From NCBI GenBank assembly GCA_949357655.1, contig CASHTG010000021.1, positions 682,001 through 746,000 of the forward strand: 64,000 bases of DNA, given 5' to 3'. This DNA comes from Parascedosporium putredinis (lineage: Eukaryota > Ascomycota > Sordariomycetes > Microascales > Microascaceae). Below are positions 1 to 12,548 of this stretch, in pieces. The translations under genes and the position numbers were made by a program. The stretch's first letter is position 1. The number at the start of each line of letters is the position of its first letter. The notes under the pieces were generated by a model, which was not told the DNA's origin, did no database searches, and saw nothing but the letters and a program-made list of their open reading frames with translations.

Positions 1-971
1 GATGGGCACCAGCATCGGGTTCTGGGGCAGGTTGAGCTTAGCAGTGGTGACAATCTTGGACTTGAGCTCGGTGGCGAGGGCCACGCCCGCGTTGAAGGTC
101 TTGATGAGTTCCACAGTGGCCTCGACGACCTGGGCGAGCTTGGCGCCCTTGAGGGGCGGGGCCTCGCCTTTTTCGCGTTTATTCTTTTGAAGCTTCCTGT
201 ATCTGACTCAGACGCCGAAGATTCCGCGTCGAGCTTGAAGAATTCCAGGTGGTAAAGGTACAGGTCCCTATCAGCCTTGAGGTCAAGGTTGAAATAGTTG
301 GCCCACAACTTGACCCGAACGCCCCGAGTGCCAAACACGGGGCGATAGGGCAGTCTGTGAGCAATCTCCTTGCTCACGGACAGGGACGACATCTTGCCCT
401 CGACGCTCAAGAGGTCATTCTCGAGCTCGTTGGTGGGCTTGTCAGGCTCCGGGAAGCTAACGTCAAGGGAAAAGCCCCCTCGAGATTAGCATGACAACAA
501 CAAGGGTGAAAATGCGAGTACTGAGCAAAGGGGCGAGGGGATATCAACTTACGTGATGGGCAATGACTTTTGCTCAAATGTTCGAGGGCCCACCGCCGCG
601 GCTAAACCCACGCCCACGGCCACCGCGATCACCACGATCACCTCGGCCACCGCGGTCGCCAAAACCGCGCCCGCCCCGGCCGCCGCCCCTACCTTCATAA
701 CCGCCACGACCGCCGTCGTATCCACCGCGGCCACCATCATATCCACCACGGCCACCCTCGTACCCACCACGTCCACGGCCCCGACCATCGTGACTATCAC
801 CACGTCCACGACCACGGCCATCTTGGCCATCACCACGTCCACGGCCCCGGCTAGAGTCGTCACCGCGGCCTCGGCCACCTCCACGAGGCGCGCCATCGCC
901 ACCACGGCCCCGAGGAGCACCGCGGCTTCCACCTCGCTTTCCCGGTCTGAACCTCCTCCGCGATCGGCCAT
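1..971 (-). CDS. Argonaute protein, N-terminal part (cut by window edge)
   Basis: Core of RNA silencing complexes: binds small RNAs and guides target RNA cleavage or repression. The proposed ATG is at 971-969 (MADRGGGSD). Exon 1 (971-553) is mostly an RGG/RG-rich tail with repeated GRGGYDGG units. A 96-base intron (552-457, GTAAGT donor, TTAG acceptor) leads to exon 2 (456-1), which carries the Argonaute N domain: EPDKPTNELEND, RLPYRPVFGTRG, KLWANYFNLDLKADRDLYL, then KGAKLAQVVEATVELIKTF. PAZ, MID and PIWI domains lie beyond the window. The frame is broken at about 941-945 and 586-591 (both G/C runs around the RGG block) and again near 210. All three fit missing bases, so this is probably an intact gene in a noisy sequence, though a decayed copy cannot be excluded. 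Fungi often hold two Argonautes (QDE-2 and SMS-2 types in Neurospora); this fragment does not decide which. Confidence 0.85.
575..915 (-). repeat. RGG/RG-rich coding repeat in Argonaute exon 1
   Basis: The minus strand encodes tandem RGG, GRGRGD and GGRGGYDG units. RGG tracts in Argonautes and other RNA-binding proteins are known sites for RNA contact and arginine methylation. In the raw sequence this block is open in a different frame from the proposed ATG and from the splice donor that joins it to exon 2. Confidence 0.8.
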
Positions 972-3900
972 GATAATTCGAGTTTGACTCACAATGGGGC
1001 AAGTCTAGAGCCAGACGCTGCTGAAGGGTTGGAAATTAGCAGTGGCCAAGTCCCAAGAGCTTGAGTGTGTGGCGGGGGTTGTAGGGGGCCAAGTACACCG
1101 CAAGTGTGTGTGGGATGTGGGTAGAAACAAGGGGGAAAGCGCGAGCCGAGATTCGTCAGATAAGTATCAGATCTCGTCCCCGGACCTAGTACAAAGTAGG
1201 TTCCCACTAAGCTGGATTTAGTGGGGGAGCTCACGGGGAGGGCGGCTTCAAATTTCAATGTTGAGAAAAAAACAAGATAGACCACTTGCCTTGGGATTTA
1301 GAAAAGAAGAAAAGTGGGAAAAGGAGGAAAGGAGAACAGTCAATCAACAGGGTTGACGAGCGTTGATCAATTGCCTCCCAAACAGACTGGTTATTTTAAT
1401 TCTTTTCACTGGTTGACTGGCAGCGAAGGGGCGAGTCTCGTGGGTTGGAGCTGTGTGGACCCCGGCTCTCTGCTTGGAGACGAGGGGAATGTTTTTTGGC
1501 AAGGAACATTGAAGTTGGCCTGATGCATCCGCGGACTCCCGCCTGGGCAAGAGGGAAGAAGGCAAAAAAGCAAGGAGGCCCAGCAAGATTCGCGCCCTCC
1601 CAAGTTCTCCAAGGTTCTAAGAGAGAAGATTGAAGAATTGCGTATCAATGAAGAGCAGTGGCAAGCCCTCACATAATCACAAGCAGACCTAACTCTAGGC
1701 CAAAGCAAATATCATATATAATAAAGAAAACTTAGTGTTTTCTAGTGTTGTCAATTGCCTAATAGCAGAGTGAGTTGCACTTCTTAGATCAAAGAATGTT
1801 CCTATCACTACGAGCCCAACAAACATCTCCAAAGATTCCAACAAAATTCCAGCTTCTGGAGTACATGTAATACTGCATACATGTAGGACAAGGGGAGCTT
1901 CGAGCTTTGAATTGACTGGACAAGGGTCCAGCCAGTGGCGGTCCCAGGACACCGGGAAGGTCACATGGTGAATACCTGGGTTGCTGGAATCCTGGTCTTC
2001 CTAATTTCTCTGGCTCCGGTATACACTATTATGATGAACGACGCGAGCGACCGCTTAAACTGCGTTGTATTATCAGTGCATCAAACTCAATCCAGCCAAG
2101 GCAGAGCTTAAGATAGAGGTCACCACGTGAGCCAAAAAAAAAAAAAAAGAGACTGAGTTTCATCGATGCTTAGCTTCTTGGGTCAGGAAAGAGCCTCTCT
2201 TATGTTATTTCGAGTTGCTTTGCGGCCCCGGACACGCATCCCTTGGAACGGTGAAGAGCTCAATACTAGTCCGTCCGGAGTGTCCCGTGAAGAGCAAGGA
2301 ATGAGCCCATGAAATCCAGCACTTGGGGAGGTTGCCTCCACATTGTTCAGTATTATCACTCTGAGCAGGAAAGAGAGAGAAAAGGGATGGGGCAGGAGCA
2401 AAGCACATCCAACCCTCCCTTGCCGCGCTTAGAGAAGGTAGTTATTCGACTTTCTCGCCGCTTTCTTCAGTCACCATCACCAGGATAATATATGTACCAA
2501 ACTAGGGAGGCTGATGGGGAAGTAATCGCCATCAACTTCCTTCGGCAATGTAACTTGATACCCAGACTTACTGAATACCAGACCGCAACTCGCCTGGTCG
2601 CATGGTTTTACGGGGCTAATGAGGCGAGGCTTGTCTAGGAGACCAAATCACGAACGAGGACTAAATCACGACCGAATCCTCCAACCAAAGGCAAGGGTAT
2701 GGTTACAATGCCCAGGACCTCGAAATCCGCCCATGTCGGCACTCGTGTGGCCATGATAGCAGGGTTCTGATCACGGATCGAGAGGCTGGGCTCGCAAAGG
2801 GTGGTATTTACCTTGCATCCAGCTTAGAGGGTCGTATATGGAATGTAGTGTATGGAGGGAGGGTGCGTGATCCATCTGGACTCCCACCCACACACCATCA
2901 GATGGATGAAGCCCAAGCATTCCCCTCAAAAGAGGAAAGAAAAGTCGAAATATTGAGAGCCAAGTGTCCGGAATAGGCAGTGCAGCTATTCTCCTCACAC
3001 TTCACCTTTCGTGCTAGTGTAGATGCTCATGGCGGCCTCATCTGCCAAAGGTGGGCACGCTCCAAAATTGTTGGTTTGAACGAAGCCCCGTTTGAAGCTC
3101 AGCAAACGAAGCTGTCCTTTGGGAGCCTGACATCCCGGCCTCTTCGCCGAAGACGGAGAAGCCTCCAGCTCGGCAGAGAAGGAAACGGGTGCCTCTTTCA
3201 AATGATGCTCTCCGCACTGCAGATGCGAGATTCGCCAGATCAAGAAAATCCGATGTCACGAGTTGCCCAACGGAGCTACCATCATGAGGTCATTCGCCAA
3301 GCTTTGTCCACGTTGGCCGTTGCCCGTTGGCGCAGCCCCGACGCCAAACCCCCTTTCCTCTCCAATACTCGCAATGGAGCAAGACGAAAAAGAATCTGAT
3401 ACCCCGCGGGGCTCGGCGCGCGTGCCTAACCAACACGCCGGACGGCACGCTGGCCGATTGAGGCAGTGACAACCGGGCGAGATCATCCCGGAGGCCCAGC
3501 ATGGCATCCAAGGGAGGCCCAATAAGTTCGGCAAGAGGACACAGGCTCCTTCGCTGGTTCACCTTGGTGAAATTCACCAGAAAGAAGAACGGCAGAAGGA
3601 TCTTTGGTGCTAGGAGTGGCGTAGCGGTGATAATGAATGTAACGTCAAGCAACGGGCAGTGGGACAGTAGAATCGAGATCCTTCGTAGTTCTGTCTCGCT
3701 GTCCCTTGCGTCTGCATCAATAGTACAACTAGAATCCCATCAGAGAGAGGCTCTTGCGGAGAAGGGTTTCCGGATCATCGGAAGTAGGTCCCTCTAGGCC
3801 CACCATTCTTGGGTTCTCTCCAATGTTCGGCCGTGATGACAGGTACCGAATCGCATCAATGCGAGGTGCTCGTGGCTTGAGACTTGCGGTGTGGGGGTGA

Positions 3901-6168
3901 AGGAATCCTGATCTCTCCGATATGGTAGGCTGAAGTCTCGCAAAGTCTAAAAATCTCAGGTATTGCCCCGCTTCTATCATGCATCGGTTAATGTGCCACA
4001 TGCCTTTGGAAACAGTTTGGGGGCTGGGTATAGCAGATTTCTGGAACAACCATCTCGAGTTTCGGGAAATAAGATATCGCAAGAAGAAGAGAAAGAATAA
4101 TAGCCCTATATTTTATTCTCAACCGCCTAATCGAGTATGTCGTGATACTAGTTAGTTGAAGGCCTCCGCAGACAGGGGCCAGCTCCCAGGAGACTGGATA
4201 GGCGCCTCCTAGCGTCGATCTATTGCTCAACTCCCTCTTATGCGTGCTAGGTCTGTCATCCGGGCCTGTTGTTGGCGCCTCCCAAAACGAATGAATTGAT
4301 CTGCGTGCTTGAACGGAAGAAGCTTGGAGCCTGTGGATGATTCAGGTTGGTTTTGGGCCTGGCGCTAGCGATGGAGGCCTTTTGTCTGTTGGGTTGGGGT
4401 TGCTTTGGGAAGGCACAGATCTCTCGGTGCGAAACTGGAAAAAGGGCCTGGGCTTCGCTGGTTTGTGGGTCCATGGTAGAAGACAACGCGCAGGCGGTAA
4501 CCTCGTTCAACTCCCAAACTCTCCCATGTTCCAAACTAGTCTCTCCTTGCGCCTACTACCCTACCCCCGCAGCCTCCCAGACTCACAGGATCGGTGGGGA
4601 AGTTGACGCTCCCGGAGGCTTAGTCCCAAGCTACCAGATTGATTAACTCGTTCGATTGCTTCCATACTCTACCGAGGTCGTGAAGGCATCACGCCTTGTT
4701 TTCCATTCCAAAAGGTGCTTTTCGTCCGATGATACGCAAGCGGACGGCAGATGCCCCTGGATATGGGAGCCTTTGAAGATAGCATCGCCACTTTGTCCAC
4801 TTGACACGTCGGTCAGCATTCCTTGCCATGAACGTGGCTATAACCTTGTAATCGGTCCATCTTCATCAAACGATTGTAAGCACCAGATGGATCTAGCAGG
4901 TGAGGTAGCTAGCATCTTGACGAGGATAAGGCAGCGTCGAAACCGCACCGAGGAAAATATTCGGTCCTAATCAACTCAGAACCAATCGATCACGGGCCCC
5001 TAGCATCTTTGCTAGGTTTCCGGGCTTTGCTTTTGCTCCCGCGCTTGCTTACAGGAATTGGCTCATGGCCCTTGTGCTTATGTGTTGTCAGCTCAGCACT
5101 GGCTATTTACAGCATCGCCTGGGATGGCACATGGCTTAAACGTTGCTGGGCTGGGCCAGCTCGCCCAGCTGAAATTTCGGCGTTGCCATCAAGCTGTCCG
5201 CCCATCTCGTTGGCTCTTTCGCGAGGCCCAAAATAAGACCATCACCAGCCTAGAGTAGAACAAGTCATCGATATTGAAACGTGCACGTATAAACAAGACA
5301 CCATCAAAAATCTAATATTCGTTTGGGGCGGGTGTCATTTTGCCCTCTTAGTTTCATGAGCGGACGAGCGTTCTTGGCTATTAGTCGGCAGGATTGGCTA
5401 CATGTAGATCAAATGGATCCAGGATTTGATCCATTCCAGCGCTCGAAGGAGTCTGGTCTTGGGTTTGGGGTTGGTTTTGCGAGTTCAATGTTCGGTCTGT
5501 CATGCGAAAGCCCCTCTGAGGGAGCCCTTCCCAAGCTAGCAGAGCCAAGTGGCGGAGCGCAGCGCGTGCGTGCGGTCAGGTAGGCCCTCCAAAACCCTGT
5601 GCAATCCGATCAATGTTCGGCCGCAGCATTGTTGAAGTGAAGCCAAACCCCAGGCAAAGCCTAATAATTCTAATTTCTCCTTCGAGACGAGGGTAAAAAA
5701 AAGTTCCCCATCAATCTTTCAAGTCGCGCAATTTCGAGCTCGCAGATGAATATATCACACCCGCATCGCTCCTCTTGAGTTTGGCCCTCTAGTCCTCAAT
5801 GACAACAAACACATCGATGACCACCAACCCAATACAGGGATTCGCACTAAATACCACCAAACACCCCCACCTACCATCACTTTGACGTTTTCCATCTTCC
5901 CGCCATCAACATTCCCGTCCTCATCATCTTGATTCTTCCAGTCTCTCTCTAGATAACCCCTAAGCGAGAATCCTCCGCGACCAGGGGGCTCGTTTGCATC
6001 CCCCTCCCCGTTGTCTCCTCTCCCTCTCTTTATTGTCTCCATTGGCCACAGCCACATTCCCCGAGCAAGCATTGTAGCCCTGGCGCGGATCGCTCGATTG
6101 CCGGTGAGGCAACCCTCAAAGAGCCAAGCGTTCTCTTTTTATATATAACAAGAGCGAGACTGTCCTCC
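972..6168. other. Intergenic, 5.2 kb between divergent Argonaute and deaminase genes
   Basis: No reading frame here resembles a known protein. Visible items are a run of 15 A at 2134-2148, an inverted repeat ACATGTA/TACATGT at 1863-1884, and three copies of CAATGTTCGG at 3821, 5486 and 5611. The last about 450 bases before 6169 are pyrimidine-rich, as expected for a fungal promoter and leader. Confidence 0.6.
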
Positions 6169-8427
6169 ATGGGAACCTCGTGCTCGAACCAGAGCAACCC
6201 GGGGTCTGAGGACGACCAGAACGTCACGTTGCCCAACGTCAGTCTAAAAGACGTCCCGAACCCTAACCCTCACAAGCGAGCAAGGACCGTGGCCATGCAC
6301 ACCACTTCGGACAGCCGCCCAAGCCCTTCCTCTCCCCGCCTGCCTTTGTCTTCTCTGGCGAAGATGAGTATTTTAGGACGCGGCAGGAAGTGAAAGCTCG
6401 GGAACAGTCCATGGGCTTTGATCACGCCTGCACTGTTAAATCCAGCAAGAATGAGAGGCTGGCCAACACTATCATCCAGGCGCTGAAGCAGCTGGACAAT
6501 GAGAGGGTCTATCGGCCTGCCGAACCCCGGGTGGGCTTCGGCGGACAACGTCACGCCCGGGTTGCTGGCGACCACTTCTTGTCAAACGTCGACCTAATAG
6601 ACCAAACGGATCTTTTCCGCGTCGCCCAGAAGATGCCTAAGGGTGCACATCTCCACATCCACTTCAACGCCTGTCTGCTTCCCAACGTCCTATTAGAGAT
6701 CGCCAAGACCATGGATCGTATGTTCATCACAAGCGACCGGCCATTAGTCCCAGATGATGACTACCTCAGTTACCGGGCTTGCGAGATCCAGTTCTCTCTT
6801 TACGGCCAGAGCAGGAACGGCCCGGAAACTTGTTCACGAGCGCGTACGAATCAAGGCAGACCATGCGCTTCCAAGAGTTCCTGAGCACATTCGCCTCCAA
6901 CTATCCTCACGCGAGTGTAGATGACTGGTTTAAGAGCAAGATCGTGTTTGATGAGGAGGAGGCGCACAACCATCTTCAGACCTGCGCAGGGTAAGTGTTC
7001 CTTTCTCTTTCTTTTCTTCTCCTCCCTTCCTCATACACCAGGCCTCGACGTGGGCTCGCGTGAGGGAACCCTAGTCTCTAATGCGACTTTAGGATCTGGC
7101 AAAAGTTCAATGGGAGGACGCGCCTCATGAAGGGACTCTTTAATTATGAACGTGCGTATCGCACATATACGCGGCTTCTCCTGGAGGACTTTGTTCGAGA
7201 CAACATCCAATACGCCGAGATTAGGCCAAACTTTATGGAAACGAACCAGCTCGTCACGGATGATGCGAGCCGCAACATTGATAACTATGGGATAATGGAA
7301 ATCATCATCGATGAGTACCACAAGTTCCAGGCCCAGACCAAGGATTACTTTGGGGGCTCAAGATCATCTACTGTACCCCTCGAGTATTCTCTAGGCCCAA
7401 GGTCAAGTTTGCGCTCAACGAGTGTATCAAGTTCAAGAAAAAATGGCCACAGTGGATCGCTGGTGCGTTCTTTCAAGTCCCCCCTCAAGCCCCTATCAAA
7501 ACTCTATATTGACATTGATGCCCCAAAATGTAGGCTTTGACCTTGTTGGAGAGGAAGGGCAGCCGAATCCTCTCCAGACCTTTGTCCCCGAGTTCCTTGA
7601 ATTTCGGGCGCAGTGTGAGCGGGAGAATCTCGATATTCCATTCCTCTTCCACTGTGGAGAGACGCTCGACATCGGCACGGATATAGACGGAAATCTCGTG
7701 GATGCCCTGTTACTCAATGCGAAACGAATCGGACACGGGTTTGCCCTAGCACGGCACCCCTACATCATGGAACAGATGAAGCAGCGAGGGGTTTGCCTCG
7801 AGCTTTGCCCCATCTCGAACGAAATCCTAGGCCTTGCGCCACGGGTTAACGGCCACGCAATGTACACACTTCTCGCGAACAATGTCCCCTGCACCGTGAG
7901 TTCCGATAATGGAACTTTGTTCCGGTAAGTCATCGCGAGGTTTACTCTTTCCTCCTCCTCCTTTATTTCCTCTTCTTTTTCCGCCCTCTTTTCGGAGGTA
8001 TTCGCATCGCCAGTGCATGTCGACGTCGATATGTTTGGCTAGATCTTTTCCACTTTCCAAGACATTTGTTCTCCGCTCCTACGCCTCAACCAACCGGGCT
8101 GCGGCATCACCTAGAACTGGAGAATATTTCCCCTCACCCCCACTTTGCGACAGCGCATATCCCTTCCAACGTTTTGCAAGTTGGGTGAAGACGGTGCTGA
8201 CCAAGCGGAAATTTACCAGGTCGACGTTGTCCCATGATTTCTACCAAGTTATGATTGGAAGGGCAGACATGACGCTGCACGGCTGGCGGCAACTCGTTGA
8301 GTGGAGTCTGCAGCACTCCTGCATGTCCACTGAGGAGCGACAAGGTGTCTGGAGGAAATGGGAGGTGATGTGGGACGAATTCCTCGGTTGGATCATTGCC
8401 GAATATGGTAGTGCCACGGCGGCGTAG
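6169..8427 (+). CDS. CECR1/ADGF-like adenosine deaminase
   Basis: Metal-dependent hydrolase of the adenosine deaminase superfamily, ADGF/ADA2 subgroup; the expected reaction is adenosine to inosine. Visible motifs in order: MPKGAHLHIHFNA with the HxH metal ligands, RDNIQYAEIRPNFM, HCGETLDIGTD, NAKRIGHGFALA, CLELCPISNEIL and VPCTVSSDNGTLF with the metal-binding Asp. Exons are about 6169-6990, 7093-7462, 7534-7925 and 8220-8427; introns carry GTAAGT or GTGCGT donors. The last intron, 294 bases, is unusually long. The N-terminal start (MGTSCSNQSN) is the first ATG giving fungal-type sequence PNPNPHKRARTVAMHTTSD. No signal peptide is evident, unlike animal ADGFs. Frame breaks near 6270-6330, 6795-6820 and 7350-7370 interrupt otherwise continuous similarity. 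Family assignment is firm; actual substrate is inferred. Confidence 0.88.
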
Positions 8428-10018
8428 ATTCCGTCAGGGCCTGAGCGGGCAAGAAAGCCCCTTGAGTAATGAGGTGAACTCGGGGCACGAGGGGGTTGGT
8501 GGCGCAGGCGCAGCAGCGATTCTTGCTTTCGCGCTTTTTCACCAGAGGCGCCTAATGGTTCGCGATAGACTTGGACGATGTTATGTACGCTTTTATGCTC
8601 TTTTCACGTTTGGGATACCCTAGAGATGAACTTTTATTTCCTTTCTCTGTTCCCCACCATCAATTCAAGACAGAAATGACGATATCCTCGACATGCATTC
8701 AACGAAGATAGCCCCCTTCCGTCGTGGGGAGAAAAAATTCAATACTACTCTGTTCCAAATACTCTTGATGCCCGTTTACAGAGCTCTGCACTTTCCCTCC
8801 AGCCCTCACTGATCAGTCATATTCTAGTCAAGCTCTCTCAAGGTGATAAAAGATGCAGCTTATGCCGTACGCACAGTTCGTCCATTTGCCGCCCTGGACA
8901 ACCAACCCTTGCAAGATGCACAACATGCAGGGTGGGCACTGGTAACTGCCCAGGAAGCGCCCGCCTGAAGGAGAAACACAGAGAGACAACTTCACTTTGG
9001 AAGCCAATTCGACGTCGAGATGCCCTGGAAAGCAAGCCGTACAGTCCAAGGAAGGGGGAAGAGGTTTCTTGAGTGGTTCGTTGCCCCTATTTGATATGGA
9101 TGGATGTGTTCAAGGTTGTCTCCAGCCCAAACTAAACAATTTTGCCCCCTCGCCTCGGGCCGCCTCGTAACGCTACCCCTCGCCCCGCGCACCAGCCATC
9201 CCGTGTAACCCATCGAACCCAATGAAGTGGATCCATATCATCTTTTGAACGCACTTGCGCACCTCGCGAAGTCGACAGGCTTTGGTGGGGTGGGCGTTTG
9301 CATCGCCTCAGTGGCCAGCCTTGGCACCTCAAACCGCCCCCATGACACCGAAATCTCCAGGCGCGCCATCCATCTAGACCAACGGCGAAAAAGCGGATAC
9401 TTTTTTATTTTCTAGAGAGGGAATGAAAGGCGAGAAGCAGCGCAACGCGCCGCCGTCAGGCTGCATGGGGTAATGGATCAATGCGCCCATCCCATCCAGA
9501 TTTATATATTAATCATGGGCTGGCGCACATTCCCGCGGCTCAGCCTGCTGGGGGTTGGTCTCTTGTTTTCCTCCTCCCTTGCCCAACTTTTTTCACCTCT
9601 GCTTCTTTGATGCCAGACTTTCCTCTACTATGAGAAAGAAGATTTGCGCGAAGAACGAGGAGACTTTGAACACATCGTCTTGCGTGCCTCTCAATTGAAG
9701 CTTTCTGCTCGACTTGGTGATAGGCCCATTTGAGCTCTCAGAACTGATCAGAGCTATCCAGGCTAGGAAGCACCGACCAACGCAACGCAATACCCAACTC
9801 CACAGGGCTCTTCCCACTGTAACCTCCCAGCGGCAAGCTCGAACCTGAATCCTTCAGAACAGAAAAATTACACCGTGCCCGACCCCTTTTACCAGACGCC
9901 GTGCCGCGTGTTTTTTCCTCTCCTTCCTTTGCGTCTTTGGACCCTCTCACGCGCTCACCATATCCACTCTTTTCCTCTTCCTCCACGAGGAGGTAGGGAT
10001 AGACGAAGCGAGTCCACG
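8428..10018. other. Intergenic, 1.6 kb
   Basis: Lies between two genes on the same strand, so it should hold the 3' end of the deaminase transcript and the promoter of the membrane-protein gene. No coding signal seen. The stretch from about 9880 to 10010 is pyrimidine-rich, fitting a 5' leader. Confidence 0.5.
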
Positions 10019-11886
10019 ATGTCGGACGGAAACATAGACGACCGCGATGCGCCATGGTTTCCAGAGAACAAATTCGACTGGCGCCTCGATGTGGTCACCC
10101 TGCTCGCCGTCATTGGCGAGGCGAGCATGGCAGAGCACTCCCAGGCCATCACCGCGTCCGCTTTGTAAGTTCATGTTGCGCCCTCCAAAACCCCCTTCCC
10201 GTATCCTCTGCCCCACCCATTTGTCCAAACCACAACCTTTGCCTCTAGAGTCTCCCCGTTCCACCTGTCCTACTGTTCTCCGCAATAATAGTCAAAATGC
10301 ACCACGAACCGGCCGGAGTCTGGTTCAACATCGGGCAGGGCCAGCTCCGTTGCTTCCTACTTTTCAAAACTGCTATCCTTTGAAACGAACATGGACTGAC
10401 CCCAGCCATTTTAGCTGCTTGCTCCCACGGTTGCTCCCCGCCCCGCAGGCTTTCCTCAATGCCTCGCGCCCGAAACGACTGCCAGAAACAAAAGCCATCG
10501 TGACGGGTGTCTATAGCGGCGTCACCCTTGATTCCGTGTCCTTTTTCGCCAACATCCTCATTCCCCTCGACCTGCCCCCGTACGCTTTCAAGGTATGGGA
10601 GATCAAGCACGTCAACCCCCACCGACAAAACAGCGCAAACTCCAAGGCCTCCAGCCAAGCCCCCACCAGCTTCTACCAAAAGCTCTTCAAGCGTGGGCAA
10701 AAGCCCAAAGTTGAAGAGTTGGAGCCTGATGTAGAGATGCGGGGGGACGGCATTCCCAAGCGCGCGGCTGAGGCTGGGGCCACCGTAAGCGTTGACGCGG
10801 AGGACGAGGACCCCGCGGCGGGCGGTATGCGAAGGCGCAACACGCTCAAGGAAAAGGTGGCGGAACAGACAAAGAAGGCGGCCAACGTCATCATAGCCGG
10901 CGATAAGTATAAGAGACCCGCCGTACCCGCACAGCTTTTCAGCCCCCTCCACACTCACTTTACTGAGCTTCCTCGTATCTCTTGCGATTCTTGCTGGCGC
11001 CATTTACTGGCGCGACGGGACCGCCATCCTCGCTGTCTCCCTCATCAGCCTAGCATCCTCCATTATTGGTTACGCCTCTTGGTGGCAGCCCCAGCTCATG
11101 TCCACCCAGGGCGCCGAAAACCGCAAGCTACCGGCCGGCGATATCATGATCCGTACACGCGAGGGCGCCTTCATCTATATCAAGTGCGACGAGAGCGTCG
11201 CACGCGAACTCTTCTCCGGCACCGAGGAGTGCAAGTACCACGTTAGCTCCCGATTCCACGACGCCCTCATGGCCGCCGGCACCATGATTCTCATGTTGTC
11301 AGTCGTGCTCCTCGGAAATTGCAAGTGGAATTCCCAGATTTTCATCGGCGCCAGCTACATTGTCCTCAATGGCTTCTATTGGGGCATTGGCATGCTCCCG
11401 AAGCGCTACTCTTGGAACCTGAACCGCTTCGAGATCCGAGATAGGACGCCGTCCGATGCCCAGCGCGCCCATGAGCGAGTGGACCTCCGGCAGATTCCCC
11501 CGCCCCCAAATCCGCAGCCTCTCTCGCCTGAGCTCAATAATTGTCAACTCCAGGAGAAACACGGTCAACAGCAGGCACGTCAGGCCCTCACACACCGATA
11601 CGATCCCCGAGGTGCCAGCGGATCAACAAGCGCCGCCAGTCAGCGAAGCTCCCCTTAACGTAAATTCTGACTCCCCGAAGCCCGGGCTTGCTTCACGAGG
11701 ACATTGTGGTACGCCATTCGTGAAGCTGGGAGTGCGGACTGGGCCAAGAGGAGCAACGCTGCACCTCAGACAGCCATTTGGGACGCATGGCTTATACAGG
11801 CGGATCGTGAGGCGCGCGCTCAAAACCGGGTCTGGACTGCCGTCACTGCTAAGGATGAGATGCTGAACCCAGAAACCCCCATATAA
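10019..11886 (+). CDS. Uncharacterised multi-pass membrane protein
   Basis: I do not recognise a family. The ATG at 10019 opens MSDGNIDDRDAPWFPENKF, followed by WRLDVVTLLAVIGEASMAEH and a GTAAGT donor at 10165; the matching acceptor is unresolved (10248 or about 10450). Downstream coding signal is strong: GVTLDSVSFFANILIPLDLP, a charged linker (EELEPDVEMRGDG, AEDEDPAAGG, NTLKEKVAEQTKKAANVII), then hydrophobic segments LLSFLVSLAILAGAIYW, AILAVSLISLASSIIGYASW, AAGTMILMLSVVLLGN and IFIGASYIVLNGFYWGIGM. The C-terminal part includes LWYAIREAGSADWAKRSN and NRVWTAVTAKDEMLNPETPI. Frame slips fall near 10925 and between 11590 and 11700. The mixture of two paired hydrophobic segments and a long acidic cytoplasm-like linker suggests an integral membrane protein; no function can be claimed. 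Confidence 0.6.
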
Positions 11887-12548
11887 TACGACGTGTCCTG
11901 GCTTGTCACCCTCATCGCGTCAGATCCTGCGAGGGTGCAACCTGTTTTACCTTTCCTTTCTTCTTCTTTGGGTCTTCTTTTTCTTCTTTCTTTTTTGGGT
12001 GCTTCCACATTGCAAAAGCGTTCAAGCGAGCGAGTTTTTCTTTCTTAATTACAAGGCACGGTGTCACGTAGCTAGGAAGTTTGGATTTCTTTCCTTTTAG
12101 TGCTCTTCATGGCTGGAAATTAATGAAGTTCGCAAAAAATCGCATATTTGGGATATCACGGGAATAAATATTTGGTCAGAAGATCCTTTTTTCCTCTGCT
12201 TCTTCTTCCTCTTCGAGAATAAACACGCATTGTTTTATAAGAAAATTTAAAAAGTGTAACATGACGAATCCTGATGCTTTTGTCTTCTCTACACTCCAAA
12301 GCCTTCAAATGACTCGAGCGGCAGGTAAAAGAAAAAAGTATATACATCTAGACAACGAACCCCAACTCCGGGAGAGAGCAGTGCCTAGAGGGCCATGCTC
12401 TCTCAAAATTGAAACCTTAACCCGACTCAACGATCCGGGACGCCACGGCTACATTCGCCGCTATCTCCATACACCTTCAATAGAGCTCCAGAAGGGGCAC
12501 CAGTAGGGCGATGGGACTACGATTCTCGTAATGAGTCCAAGTTTGATT
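11887..12548. other. Intergenic between convergent genes
   Basis: 662 bases between the 3' ends of the membrane protein (+) and Srp40-like gene (-). AT-rich in 12100-12260; expected to contain both transcript ends. No coding signal. Confidence 0.5.
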
